From contig NZ_JNZO01000035.1 in assembly GCF_000717595.1 (NCBI RefSeq), positions 1 through 64,000 on the forward strand: DNA of 64,000 nt, read 5' to 3'. Shown here one piece after another: positions 7,729-15,530 of this stretch. The DNA comes from Streptomyces flavochromogenes. GTDB lineage: Bacteria; Actinomycetota; Actinomycetes; Streptomycetales; Streptomycetaceae. The position numbers were made by a program, and so were the translations under genes. The first letter of the stretch is position 1. Each line of letters starts with the position of its first letter. The notes under the pieces are model-generated. The model made no database searches and was not told the DNA's origin. It worked only from the letters and a program-made list of their open reading frames with translations.

Positions 7729-9144
7729 ATGCCCCAGCCCGCGTCCCCCGCCCACACCCACATCCCCGCCCCGACCCACGACCTCCGCACCGGCACCCGC
7801 ACCCGCCCCGGGGCCACGCTCGCCGTCACCGCCGCGGCCACCGCCGTCGCGCTGATGAACTACACGGCCCCGATGCTCACCCTCCCCGACATGGCCGCCG
7901 CCTTCGGGACCCCGGTCTCCGCCCGGGCCTGGCTGCTCAACGGCACCCCGCTCGGCCTCGCCGTGCTCCTCCTGGTGGCCGGCAGCCTCGCCGACGCGCA
8001 CGGCCGCCGCCGCGTCTTCCTCCTCGGCACCCTCGCCCTCGGTCTCACCACCGCCCTCGGCGCCTCCGCGGGCTCCACGGCCACCTTCACCGCGGCCCGC
8101 ATCGCCCAGGGCGCGGCGAGCGCGGCGGTCCTCGCGGGCAGCCTCGGCCTGCTGGCCCAGGCGTACCCGGCGGGCCGGGACCGGATCAGGGCGACCGGGA
8201 TCTGGGGCGCGTCCGTCAGCGCCGGCATCGCACTGGGCCCGCTCCTCGCGGGCGCGCTGAGCCTGGTGGACTGGCGGCTCGCGTACGAGGTCCTGGGCGC
8301 GGCGGCACTGGTGGTCGCGGCGGCGGGGGCCCGCCTGCCGAGGGCGGACGAAGCACCCCCGGCCGGCTCACGCACCCGCCCCGACCTCGCGGGCGCGACG
8401 GCCCTCGGCCTGGCCCTGGCGGCCCTGCTCACCGCGCTCACCCTCGGCCGGGACGGCTGGCTGCGCCCCCAGGTGGGCCTCCTGCTGCTCGCCTCGCTCG
8501 CCCTGACGGCACTGTTCGTACTGGTCGAGCACCGGAGCCGGACGCCCATGGTGGATCCGGCGCTGCTGCGGCGGCCGGCCTTCCTGGCGTCGACGCTGGG
8601 GGCGCTGTTCACGGGCCTGGCGGTGATCGGCCTGTTCAGCGTGGTGCCGGCGCTGCTCCAGGGCGGCGGGGCGGGTGCCGGGATGTCCCCCCTGGGCGCG
8701 GCCTGGCTGTTCGTGCTCTGGTCGGGCACGGCGTTCGTCGTGGCCCTGCAGGCCCGCCGGCTCGCGGGCCGTCTCTCCGCCCCGTACCAACTGGCCCTGG
8801 GTTTCGTCCTGTCGGCGGCGGGGGTCCTGGCCCTGCTGGGCGGCCTGGACGGCCCGGCCGGCTCCTGGCCCCGCCTCCTCCCGGGCCTCCTGGTGGCCGG
8901 CGCGGGCAGCGGCCTCCTGAACGCCGCCCTGCCGCGCCTCGCGGTCGACTCCGTACCGCCGGAGCGCGCGGCGATGGGCTCGGGCGCCAACAACACCGCC
9001 CGCTACATCGGCTCCTCGGCGGGCGTGGCCCTGATGCTGGCACTGGCGACGGCGGGCCCGGACACGGCGGTCCTGGTGGCGGCGGCACTGGCCCTGACGG
9101 GCGCGGGACTCACGCTGACGCTCGGCCGAAAGGGCTCACGCTGA
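7729..9144 (+). CDS. MFS drug/metabolite efflux transporter
   Basis: A 471-residue major facilitator protein with about 14 predicted helices, typical of the DHA2 drug:H+ antiporter group. The loop 2-3 signature (GSLADAHGRRRVFLLG) and a motif-C-like segment (GIALGPLLAGALS) are present. GGTGGAAAGG precedes ATG 7729. It is divergent from the HxlR repressor, a standard stress-inducible efflux pair. The substrate is unknown; resemblance to EmrB/QacA pumps suggests amphipathic drugs or an endogenous toxic metabolite. Confidence 0.9.
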   Translation: MPQPASPAHTHIPAPTHDLRTGTRTRPGATLAVTAAATAVALMNYTAPMLTLPDMAAAFGTPVSARAWLLNGTPLGLAVLLLVAGSLADAHGRRRVFLLGTLALGLTTALGASAGSTATFTAARIAQGAASAAVLAGSLGLLAQAYPAGRDRIRATGIWGASVSAGIALGPLLAGALSLVDWRLAYEVLGAAALVVAAAGARLPRADEAPPAGSRTRPDLAGATALGLALAALLTALTLGRDGWLRPQVGLLLLASLALTALFVLVEHRSRTPMVDPALLRRPAFLASTLGALFTGLAVIGLFSVVPALLQGGGAGAGMSPLGAAWLFVLWSGTAFVVALQARRLAGRLSAPYQLALGFVLSAAGVLALLGGLDGPAGSWPRLLPGLLVAGAGSGLLNAALPRLAVDSVPPERAAMGSGANNTARYIGSSAGVALMLALATAGPDTAVLVAAALALTGAGLTLTLGRKGSR

Positions 9145-9315
9145 CGCGCGGACGACGGCGGCGTCGGTGAACTCCTCGCGAGACGCGACGACGGACACGG
9201 CGAAACCAGCGGAACTGGCGACCCGTCACCCATAGGGCAAGGGCGCGGGCGACGACAGGAGTGACCGGCGTCGCCCCGCACAACCGGAGAACGGACATCA
9301 CCCGGCCAAGGGTGA

Positions 9316-10131
9316 CTACGGGACCAGCTTCGCCCAGACGACGAGCCGGTAGGCACTGCTGAACTCGGGGGTGCAGGTGGTGAGGGTGAGATAGGCGCCG
9401 GGGGCGTCGTACCCGTACGAGGGCGAGACGATCGACCGCGGCACGGCCCGCACGACCCCCACGTCACGGGGAGCGGTCCGGGGCAGGATCCGATCGACGC
9501 GATAGGTGTACGTGGCCCCCCGGGTCCGCACGGAGATGACATCCCCCCTGGCCAGCCGGTTGATGTACCGGAAGGGTTCGCCGTGGGTGTTGCGGTGCCC
9601 GGCGAGAGCGAAGTTCCCGGTACGGCCGGGAGCGGCGGTACCGGGGTAGTGCCCGACGTACCCCTTGTCGAGGACGGACCGCTTGGAGACGCCGTGGGCG
9701 ACGGGAACGGTGAGGCCGAGGCGGGGGATGCGGAGGACGGCGAAGGCGGCGGTGTCGCGCCCGTCCGGGACGGAGCCGGCGGTGGGACGACGGGCGGGAC
9801 CCTCGGAGGGGGCGACGGGCTCGACGGAGGGGACGCCGGGACGGGGAGGACCGGACGGACCGCCGGTACCCGTGGCGGCGGCAGGGGCGGGAGGAGAGAT
9901 GTCCCACTCCCCCCACTCCCGCTCAAGGACACGCACCTGCTGAAGGGCCTCGGCGCGGGCCTGCCGGTTGGTCCACCAGAGCTGGTGCACCACAAGCAGC
10001 AGAACGACAACGCCACAGGTGACGACGGTCTCGGCGGCGATCCACAGCACGCGCGCACCGGTACGGCGCCGCCCTCGCGACTGGACGACGACCGGCACCC
10101 GCTGCCCCACCCTGACCCGCACGCGGGGCAC
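9316..10131 (-). CDS. class E sortase
   Basis: A sortase-family transpeptidase of about 271 residues. An N-terminal membrane helix (VVTCGVVVLLLVVHQLWWTN) is followed by a Pro/Gly-rich linker and the sortase barrel from about residue 130 (IPRLGLTVPVAHGVS). The catalytic His is in LAGHRNTHGEPF, the Cys in TLTTC and the Arg in SSAYRLVVWAK, which are the class E (SrtE) motifs. It would join LAxTG-type proteins to peptidoglycan; the LSETG protein at 3.1-4.6 kb is a candidate substrate. GTG 10131 is used; GTG 10098 has a better Shine-Dalgarno (GGTGGGG). Confidence 0.9.
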   Translation of the reverse strand: MPRVRVRVGQRVPVVVQSRGRRRTGARVLWIAAETVVTCGVVVLLLVVHQLWWTNRQARAEALQQVRVLEREWGEWDISPPAPAAATGTGGPSGPPRPGVPSVEPVAPSEGPARRPTAGSVPDGRDTAAFAVLRIPRLGLTVPVAHGVSKRSVLDKGYVGHYPGTAAPGRTGNFALAGHRNTHGEPFRYINRLARGDVISVRTRGATYTYRVDRILPRTAPRDVGVVRAVPRSIVSPSYGYDAPGAYLTLTTCTPEFSSAYRLVVWAKLVP

Positions 10132-10185
10132 GATAAGCGCTGAGGCGCCAACTCTCCAGGCCCGTACAGCAGTACGGTGGAGAGC

Positions 10186-11190
10186 ATGCGCCCCGACACG
10201 CCTGCCGCCCACACCACCGAAGCCGAGCGCCTGCTGCGCACGGCAGCGCAGTACCCGGGAGACCGGGAACCCCTGTACCTCCAGGCCGCGGCACACCTGG
10301 AACTGGCGGGCGACCGCCAGGCAGCGACGGCCCTCTACGACACGCTGCTCTCCTCCTCCCCCACGAGCCCCCTCCTGATCAGGTCGCTGAAGGCGGCGAA
10401 CCTGTGGGAGTACGGCCACGAGGCGGAGGCCCGCGCGATCATCGAAGGCGTCCGGAGCGCACGGCCCACGGACGCGGCACCGTGGGAGATCGCGGCGGAG
10501 ACGCTGGAGGCGCACGACGAACTGGAGGCGGCGGAGAAGACGCTGACGGAAGCGGCGGCGCTGCTTGTCACGTCCGCGGAACTCCCCCACGCGACGCAGT
10601 CGCTCCTCACGACCCGCCACCGCATCCGCCGCATGCTGGCCCTGCCGCACGACGACTGGGACGACCAGGCGGACCTCCTGCACACGGCGGACGTCCCGCT
10701 GGACGAACTCCACGACCCGAAGCGCCTGTGGTCACTGGGCTCGGAGGACCCGGCGGAACTCCAGGCGGAGATCACCCGCCTCCGCTCGGAACTGGGCACC
10801 TACCGCACGGCCCTCTCCCGCCCGTTCCCGGTGGCGGTCCTGCACTGGCCGGAACCGGAACTGGACGAGCTCCTCACGGCGTACCCGGAACTGGAGGCGG
10901 AGTACCCCACGTACCGCGCCCACCTGACGGACATCGAGGCCTCCCTCCGAGAACTCGCCCAGGCGGGCACCCCGAACCTGGGCATCGTCCGAGCCACGGT
11001 CCCCTCGTACGAAGCCTTCGCAGCCTCGGAATCCACCCACCCGTCGAACGCGGACCTGCTGCCCCAGTACGCGACGACCCTGGCGGCCCGGGGCCGGGCT
11101 ACGGGGTGGCCGCCGGCACGGGGCGAGGGGTGCTGGTGCGGGTCGGGGAATGCGTATGGGGAGTGCCACGGGCGCGAAGTGCAGGAGTAG
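10186..11190 (+). CDS. TPR-repeat protein with C-terminal SEC-C motif
   Basis: A 334-residue cytoplasmic protein. The first half is helical with TPR-like pairs (LYLQAAAHLELAGDRQAATA, then PWEIAAETLEAHDELEAAEK). The last 20 residues hold a SEC-C zinc motif, CWCGSGNAYGECHG, as at the SecA C-terminus. SEC-C modules in stand-alone proteins are thought to recruit partners or nucleic acid. It marks the left border of the restriction island: downstream base composition drops. GGTGGAGAG lies just before ATG 10186. Precise function unknown. Confidence 0.82.
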   Translation: MRPDTPAAHTTEAERLLRTAAQYPGDREPLYLQAAAHLELAGDRQAATALYDTLLSSSPTSPLLIRSLKAANLWEYGHEAEARAIIEGVRSARPTDAAPWEIAAETLEAHDELEAAEKTLTEAAALLVTSAELPHATQSLLTTRHRIRRMLALPHDDWDDQADLLHTADVPLDELHDPKRLWSLGSEDPAELQAEITRLRSELGTYRTALSRPFPVAVLHWPEPELDELLTAYPELEAEYPTYRAHLTDIEASLRELAQAGTPNLGIVRATVPSYEAFAASESTHPSNADLLPQYATTLAARGRATGWPPARGEGCWCGSGNAYGECHGREVQE

Positions 11191-11207
11191 GTCCGAGGCG
11201 GCACCCC

Positions 11208-11230
11208 TGCCTGGGGCTGGATCCCAGGCA
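11208..11230 (+). terminator. hairpin after the TPR/SEC-C gene
   Basis: TGCCTGGG and CCCAGGCA form an 8-bp perfect stem with a 7-nt loop 18 bp after the stop codon. There is no clear T run, as is usual in Streptomyces, so factor-independent termination is plausible but not certain. Confidence 0.6.
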
Positions 11231-11272
11231 CGTCTGTATCGTGCGGCGGCATACTCGACCATGAGGGATCAG

Positions 11273-11743
11273 ATGACCGGCGACTCCGTAGCCAAGCTCC
11301 CCGAAGGCTCGTGGGCTTCGAGCCCGGGGACCCGCCGGAGTATGCAGTCGAACAAGGGCCGCGACACCAAGCCCGAGCGGGCTCTGCGAAGCGCAGCTCA
11401 CGCCCTCGGTCTCCGATACCACGTCTCCAAGCGGCCGATTCCGGCCATCCGGAGGACCGCAGACCTTGTGTTCACCCGAGCACGTATCGCGGTTTTCCTC
11501 GACGGCTGCTTCTGGCACGTATGCCCTGAACATTTCACCGTCTCGCGGACAAATCCGGAATATTGGGCGGATAAGGCCGAGAAGAACCGGGCGCGCGATA
11601 GACAGACAGACAGACTCCTCCAAGAAGCCGGATGGGCTGTTCTCAGGGTGTGGGAGCACGAGGACCCTCTTCAGGCGGCAGCCCGACTGAAGGCGCTCTA
11701 CGATCACCGCATCGCTACTGAACGTGACAGAAACATGCGTTGA
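11273..11743 (+). CDS. vsr: very short patch repair endonuclease (Vsr)
   Basis: A 156-residue Vsr-family nuclease with the full signature set: MQSNKGRDTKPERALRSA (as RSKNTKPE), ADLVFTRARIAVFLDGCFWHVCPEH (catalytic Asp plus Cys/His zinc ligands), NPEYWADKAEKNRARD and LRVWEHED. Vsr nicks beside the T of T:G mismatches made by deamination of 5-methylcytosine, protecting sites methylated by a C5-cytosine methyltransferase. Here it is the first gene of an island that ends with such an enzyme. ATG 11273 follows GAGGGA by 4 nt; ATG 11261 is an alternative. A 218-bp gap separates it from the helicase gene. Base composition is visibly lower in GC than the flanks. Confidence 0.93.
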   Translation: MTGDSVAKLPEGSWASSPGTRRSMQSNKGRDTKPERALRSAAHALGLRYHVSKRPIPAIRRTADLVFTRARIAVFLDGCFWHVCPEHFTVSRTNPEYWADKAEKNRARDRQTDRLLQEAGWAVLRVWEHEDPLQAAARLKALYDHRIATERDRNMR

Positions 11744-11961
11744 ACGGCAACGGATCCATCGTGTTTCAGCCACAGATCGGTCGCTTCCATACCAGCTGTG
11801 AGACCGATGCCCTTTTTCATGAGCCGCGACACCCAATAATGTGTGACCTTGAACAAAGGTGACGTGCCGGCACTCTGCTCAGCAGATGCCCCCCACGACG
11901 TCGGAGCGCCCCTGGGTTCATTCGACCTCAAGCGCACGAGACAGGGGAGCGGTCACTGCCC

Positions 11962-14508
11962 ATGACCGATGCATTCAGCGGCATGTACGACACATTCAAG
12001 GCTCTCCTGGACTCGTTCCCCCCTTCGGAAGCGGTCAAGCGACTGGAGCAGCTCGGCATCGGCGCGGAGATCATCCAGCAGATCCGAGACCGTCACGAGC
12101 AGCAGACCGTACGCATCAAGGAGCTGGAGGAGCCGCACGCGGTCGTCCTCGGCAACCGCGACACCTGGTACACCGGGCCGCATGCCAAAGACAAGTGCTG
12201 GCCTGCGATCGTCGACACCCTGCGCAAAGACGGATGGCCGGAGGACCCCGCCATCAAGTCCTTGGACGATTCGTCCACCCGCGTCGTCTCCTTGCTGAAC
12301 CACCCCAAGGAGAAGTCCTACTCGACACGCGGGCTCGTCGTCGGGTACGTACAGTCGGGCAAGACGACCAACTTCACCTCCGTCATCGCCAAAGCGGCCG
12401 ACCGAGGCTACAAGCTCTTCATCGTTCTCGCCGGCGTCCACAACGGGCTGCGACGACAGACCCAGGCACGTCTGGTGCAGCAGCTCGTCGAGCCGAACGC
12501 CGCGATGTGGTCGCAGTTGACGGGTCTCGACCGGGACTTCACTCCCCAGGAGAACCCCGCCTCCTACTTCGGCAAGAGCAACGGGACGCGCGTGCTGTGC
12601 GTGGTCAAGAAGAACGCGACGGTGCTGCGCAAGCTCTTCCGGTGGCTTGAGGCGGCGTCCGACTACCTCAAGGACTGCCCGACGCTGATCATCGACGACG
12701 AGGCCGACCAGGCGACGGTGGCGACCAAGTCGATCAATCCACTGATCCTGAGCATCATGAGCACCCTTCCGAGGTGCGCATACGTCGGGTACACCGCCTC
12801 GCCCTTCGCGAACCTGCTGATCGACCCGGGTGCAGAAGACCTCTATCCCAAGGACTTCGTAGTCAACCTGCCCAAACCTGACGGGCACTTCGGCACCGAG
12901 GTCCTCTTCGGCCGCTACGCCCTCGACGGCGAGGACCCCGAGCAGGTCGACGACGGCCACGACATGATCCGATCCGTACCCGAGGACGATGTGCCCTGTG
13001 TGCGCCCCATGACGAAGGCGGACGCCGAGGGATTCGAACCGGTCATCACGGACACCCTGCGGACGGCGATCGAGTACTTCTGGCTGGCCACCGCAGCACG
13101 GCGTGTTCGCAGCACTGGAAACCAGCACAACACGATGTTGATCCACACCAGCGTCAAGACCACCGTGCACGACAGTTTCCGTAGACCGCTCGAGCACCTG
13201 CGTGATCGCACCGCCGCGTCGCTGTCTGACAGCGCCCTCCTGCTTCGACTGCGCAGTCTTTGGGATCGCGAGACCGCCCAGGTTCCGGCTGAGGAATTCG
13301 GAGAGACCAAGGTTCCGTTCGAGGCGCTGCTGCCTGAGCTGCCCGAGGTGCTCAAGAGTTGCCGCATCATCATGGACAATTCGAACAGCGAGTATCGCCT
13401 GGACTACGAGAACGGTCCGGTCACCGCGATCGCAGTGGGCGGCAATACCCTGTCTCGGGGTCTGACCCTCGAAGGCCTGTCGGTCAGCTACTTCGTTCGG
13501 GCCGTTTCGGCGTACGACACCCTGCTTCAGATGGGACGTTGGTTCGGCTTCCGGAACGGGTACGCCGACCTCCCCCGGATCTGGATGACGGACGAGCTGG
13601 CCGAGTGGTTCCGGCACCTCGCCACCGTCGAGACCGAAATGCGCCGCGACGTCGACATCTACATGACCGAGGACGAGACTCCACTCACCTTCGCGGTACG
13701 TCTGCGGACACACCCCGCCCTCCGCGTGACGGCGGCGGCCAAGATGCGTGATGCCGTGACGGCGGCGTCCTCCTACGGCGGCAAGCGTGTCCAGACCCAC
13801 TACTTCCACACCGACAGAGAATGGCTGCGCGGAAACATCGACGCCGCCCGTGATCTGGTGGGTGCCTCGGTCGCGAACGCTGTCACGGCGGAGGAGAGGC
13901 CCTCGGAGGGCCGGTTCGTTTATCGCGACGTGCCCTACGACCTGGTCGTCGACTTCCTGTCCTCCTACCGATTCCACGAGCAGTCCCCGGAGAACGATGC
14001 CGAGCTGCTGACGGGCTACATCCGGAAGCGGGTCTCGGCGGGATCGCTACGCCGGTGGAACGTCGCAATCGTCGGCAACCCTCGCGGCGAGGACTTCGAA
14101 TTCGCTCCCGGTGTCTCCGTGGGACGCAACACTCGCGCGCGACTCTCCGTGCCGAATCCGACCCCCGGTCTCGCCGACATCAAGACCCTGATGAGCCGCC
14201 GAGACGCCGCAGTGGACCTCGACGGGGACGTCTCGACCTTGAAGGAGAAGGGCATCATGGATCGCCGCCGTGCCGAACTCCCCGACACCGGCCTGCTGGT
14301 CCTCTACCCGATCGACAAGGTCTCGGCGCCGAGCCCCTCGAAGCTGAGGCGTGAAGCGTTGAACGCCGAAGAGCACGTCATCGGCGTGGGCCTGGTCTTC
14401 CCGGCTCCCCTGTACGACAGCACCGTCGAGAAGTACATTTCGGCCGATCTGTCGAAGATCCGCATCGAGGACGAGGACTACAGCATCCTCGACAGCGACG
14501 ACGCATGA
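11962..14508 (+). CDS. Z1-domain superfamily II helicase
   Basis: An 848-residue P-loop protein with SF2 helicase motifs: Walker A GYVQSGKTT at residues 128-136, motif II DEAD at 246-249 in LIIDDEAD, a motif III-like GYTASPFANLL, motif V AVGGNTLSRGLTLEGL, and motif VI QMGRWFGFR at 523-531. The middle and C-terminus match the Z1 domain (PF10593), which Iyer and colleagues defined beside MORC-like ATPases in restriction clusters. It is probably the DNA translocase of the system. ATG 11962 has a weak Shine-Dalgarno (GGGGAG, about 12 nt upstream). The downstream gene overlaps by 4 nt. Confidence 0.92.
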   Translation: MTDAFSGMYDTFKALLDSFPPSEAVKRLEQLGIGAEIIQQIRDRHEQQTVRIKELEEPHAVVLGNRDTWYTGPHAKDKCWPAIVDTLRKDGWPEDPAIKSLDDSSTRVVSLLNHPKEKSYSTRGLVVGYVQSGKTTNFTSVIAKAADRGYKLFIVLAGVHNGLRRQTQARLVQQLVEPNAAMWSQLTGLDRDFTPQENPASYFGKSNGTRVLCVVKKNATVLRKLFRWLEAASDYLKDCPTLIIDDEADQATVATKSINPLILSIMSTLPRCAYVGYTASPFANLLIDPGAEDLYPKDFVVNLPKPDGHFGTEVLFGRYALDGEDPEQVDDGHDMIRSVPEDDVPCVRPMTKADAEGFEPVITDTLRTAIEYFWLATAARRVRSTGNQHNTMLIHTSVKTTVHDSFRRPLEHLRDRTAASLSDSALLLRLRSLWDRETAQVPAEEFGETKVPFEALLPELPEVLKSCRIIMDNSNSEYRLDYENGPVTAIAVGGNTLSRGLTLEGLSVSYFVRAVSAYDTLLQMGRWFGFRNGYADLPRIWMTDELAEWFRHLATVETEMRRDVDIYMTEDETPLTFAVRLRTHPALRVTAAAKMRDAVTAASSYGGKRVQTHYFHTDREWLRGNIDAARDLVGASVANAVTAEERPSEGRFVYRDVPYDLVVDFLSSYRFHEQSPENDAELLTGYIRKRVSAGSLRRWNVAIVGNPRGEDFEFAPGVSVGRNTRARLSVPNPTPGLADIKTLMSRRDAAVDLDGDVSTLKEKGIMDRRRAELPDTGLLVLYPIDKVSAPSPSKLRREALNAEEHVIGVGLVFPAPLYDSTVEKYISADLSKIRIEDEDYSILDSDDA

Positions 14509-15530
14509 GCGAGGAGATACTGCGGAGTCTCGTCGAGGAACGCTGGGCCGCACTCGAGGCCGAACAGACCACGGGTGAGCGCCGCCTCCGCGTCTCTCAC
14601 CTCCCGATCGTCGTCGAGCACGACAACCCACTGGCGGTGGCCGTAGACCATCACGGATTCCGCCATGTCCTCGTACCGATACCGGCCCATCGCCGAGTGC
14701 GGCCCGGACTGGACGGGCCTGCGCTTCAGCTGCGCAAGCGCCCGCTGGAGGATGACGAGACCTACCAGACATACGCGGATCTTGCATGCCTACGCAGCGA
14801 TCTCAACGATCTCTTCACCGAGCTGTGCGTCGACGTCTTGGGCACTACCGAAGAGCATCCGGAGAATCCACTCAAGGCCCTCCATCATGTCCTCGACCGC
14901 TGGAAGGAACTCTTCCGCACTCAGGACAGCCCTCTGAGCGGCGAGCAGCTCGCCAGCCTCTTCGGTGAACTCACCGTCCTCTGCCACCTGTTGGAGATGG
15001 ATCCGAGTGCGCATCGCCTATGGCTGGGGCCTGAGCGTCATCGGCACGACTTCTCATCCGGGTCCACGGCCATCGAGGTCAAAACCGGCACCGCCACTGG
15101 GCGAAGGCCTCGCATCCACGGACTCGGCCAGCTCGATCGGCCGAACGACGGGTCGCTGACCCTCGTTTGGTTCCGCCTGCAGCCCATACCCGGTGGCTCT
15201 CTCGGTGCCTCCGTAGTCGAGCTTGTCGATCGGGCCCGCAGTCTCTGCGACGACGAGGGCTCGCTCCTCGAACTGCTCGCGACCGCCGGGTACCGCTCCG
15301 CGGACGCCGATCGCTACTGCGGCGCGCGGTTCCTCATCGAGGAGGAGAGGTGGTATCAGGTGGGTCCCGGCTTTCCCGGCCTCACAACCGAGGCCCTCGT
15401 GGAGGCGGGGCTGTCGGTGTCCGTCCAGAACGTCGAGTACACGATAGATCTCTCTGGCGACATCCCCGCTCCGATGACGGACGACGAGGTGTCACGAGTG
15501 ATCGACGACATCGTTCAGGAGGTGCGGTGA
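14505..15530 (+). CDS. PD-(D/E)XK family nuclease (DUF4420-like)
   Basis: A 341-residue restriction-endonuclease-fold protein. The core has Glu155 (FGELTVL), Asp182 (HRHDFSSG) and Glu191-x-Lys193 (IEVKTG), the E...D...ExK arrangement of the PD-(D/E)XK superfamily, and a following helix/strand (LGQLDRPNDGSLTLVWFRL) as in DUF4420 (PF14390). It is the likely DNA-cleaving subunit. It overlaps the helicase stop by 4 nt (ATGA) and the next start by 3 nt, so subunit ratios are probably fixed by coupled translation. Cleavage target and metal dependence are unknown. Confidence 0.88.
   Translation: MSEEILRSLVEERWAALEAEQTTGERRLRVSHLPIVVEHDNPLAVAVDHHGFRHVLVPIPAHRRVRPGLDGPALQLRKRPLEDDETYQTYADLACLRSDLNDLFTELCVDVLGTTEEHPENPLKALHHVLDRWKELFRTQDSPLSGEQLASLFGELTVLCHLLEMDPSAHRLWLGPERHRHDFSSGSTAIEVKTGTATGRRPRIHGLGQLDRPNDGSLTLVWFRLQPIPGGSLGASVVELVDRARSLCDDEGSLLELLATAGYRSADADRYCGARFLIEEERWYQVGPGFPGLTTEALVEAGLSVSVQNVEYTIDLSGDIPAPMTDDEVSRVIDDIVQEVR

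Noticed and set aside
11704..11937. Small minus-strand ORF between vsr and the helicase
   Set aside because: No Shine-Dalgarno, no family similarity and poor codon bias. The interval is better explained as a promoter region of the operon.
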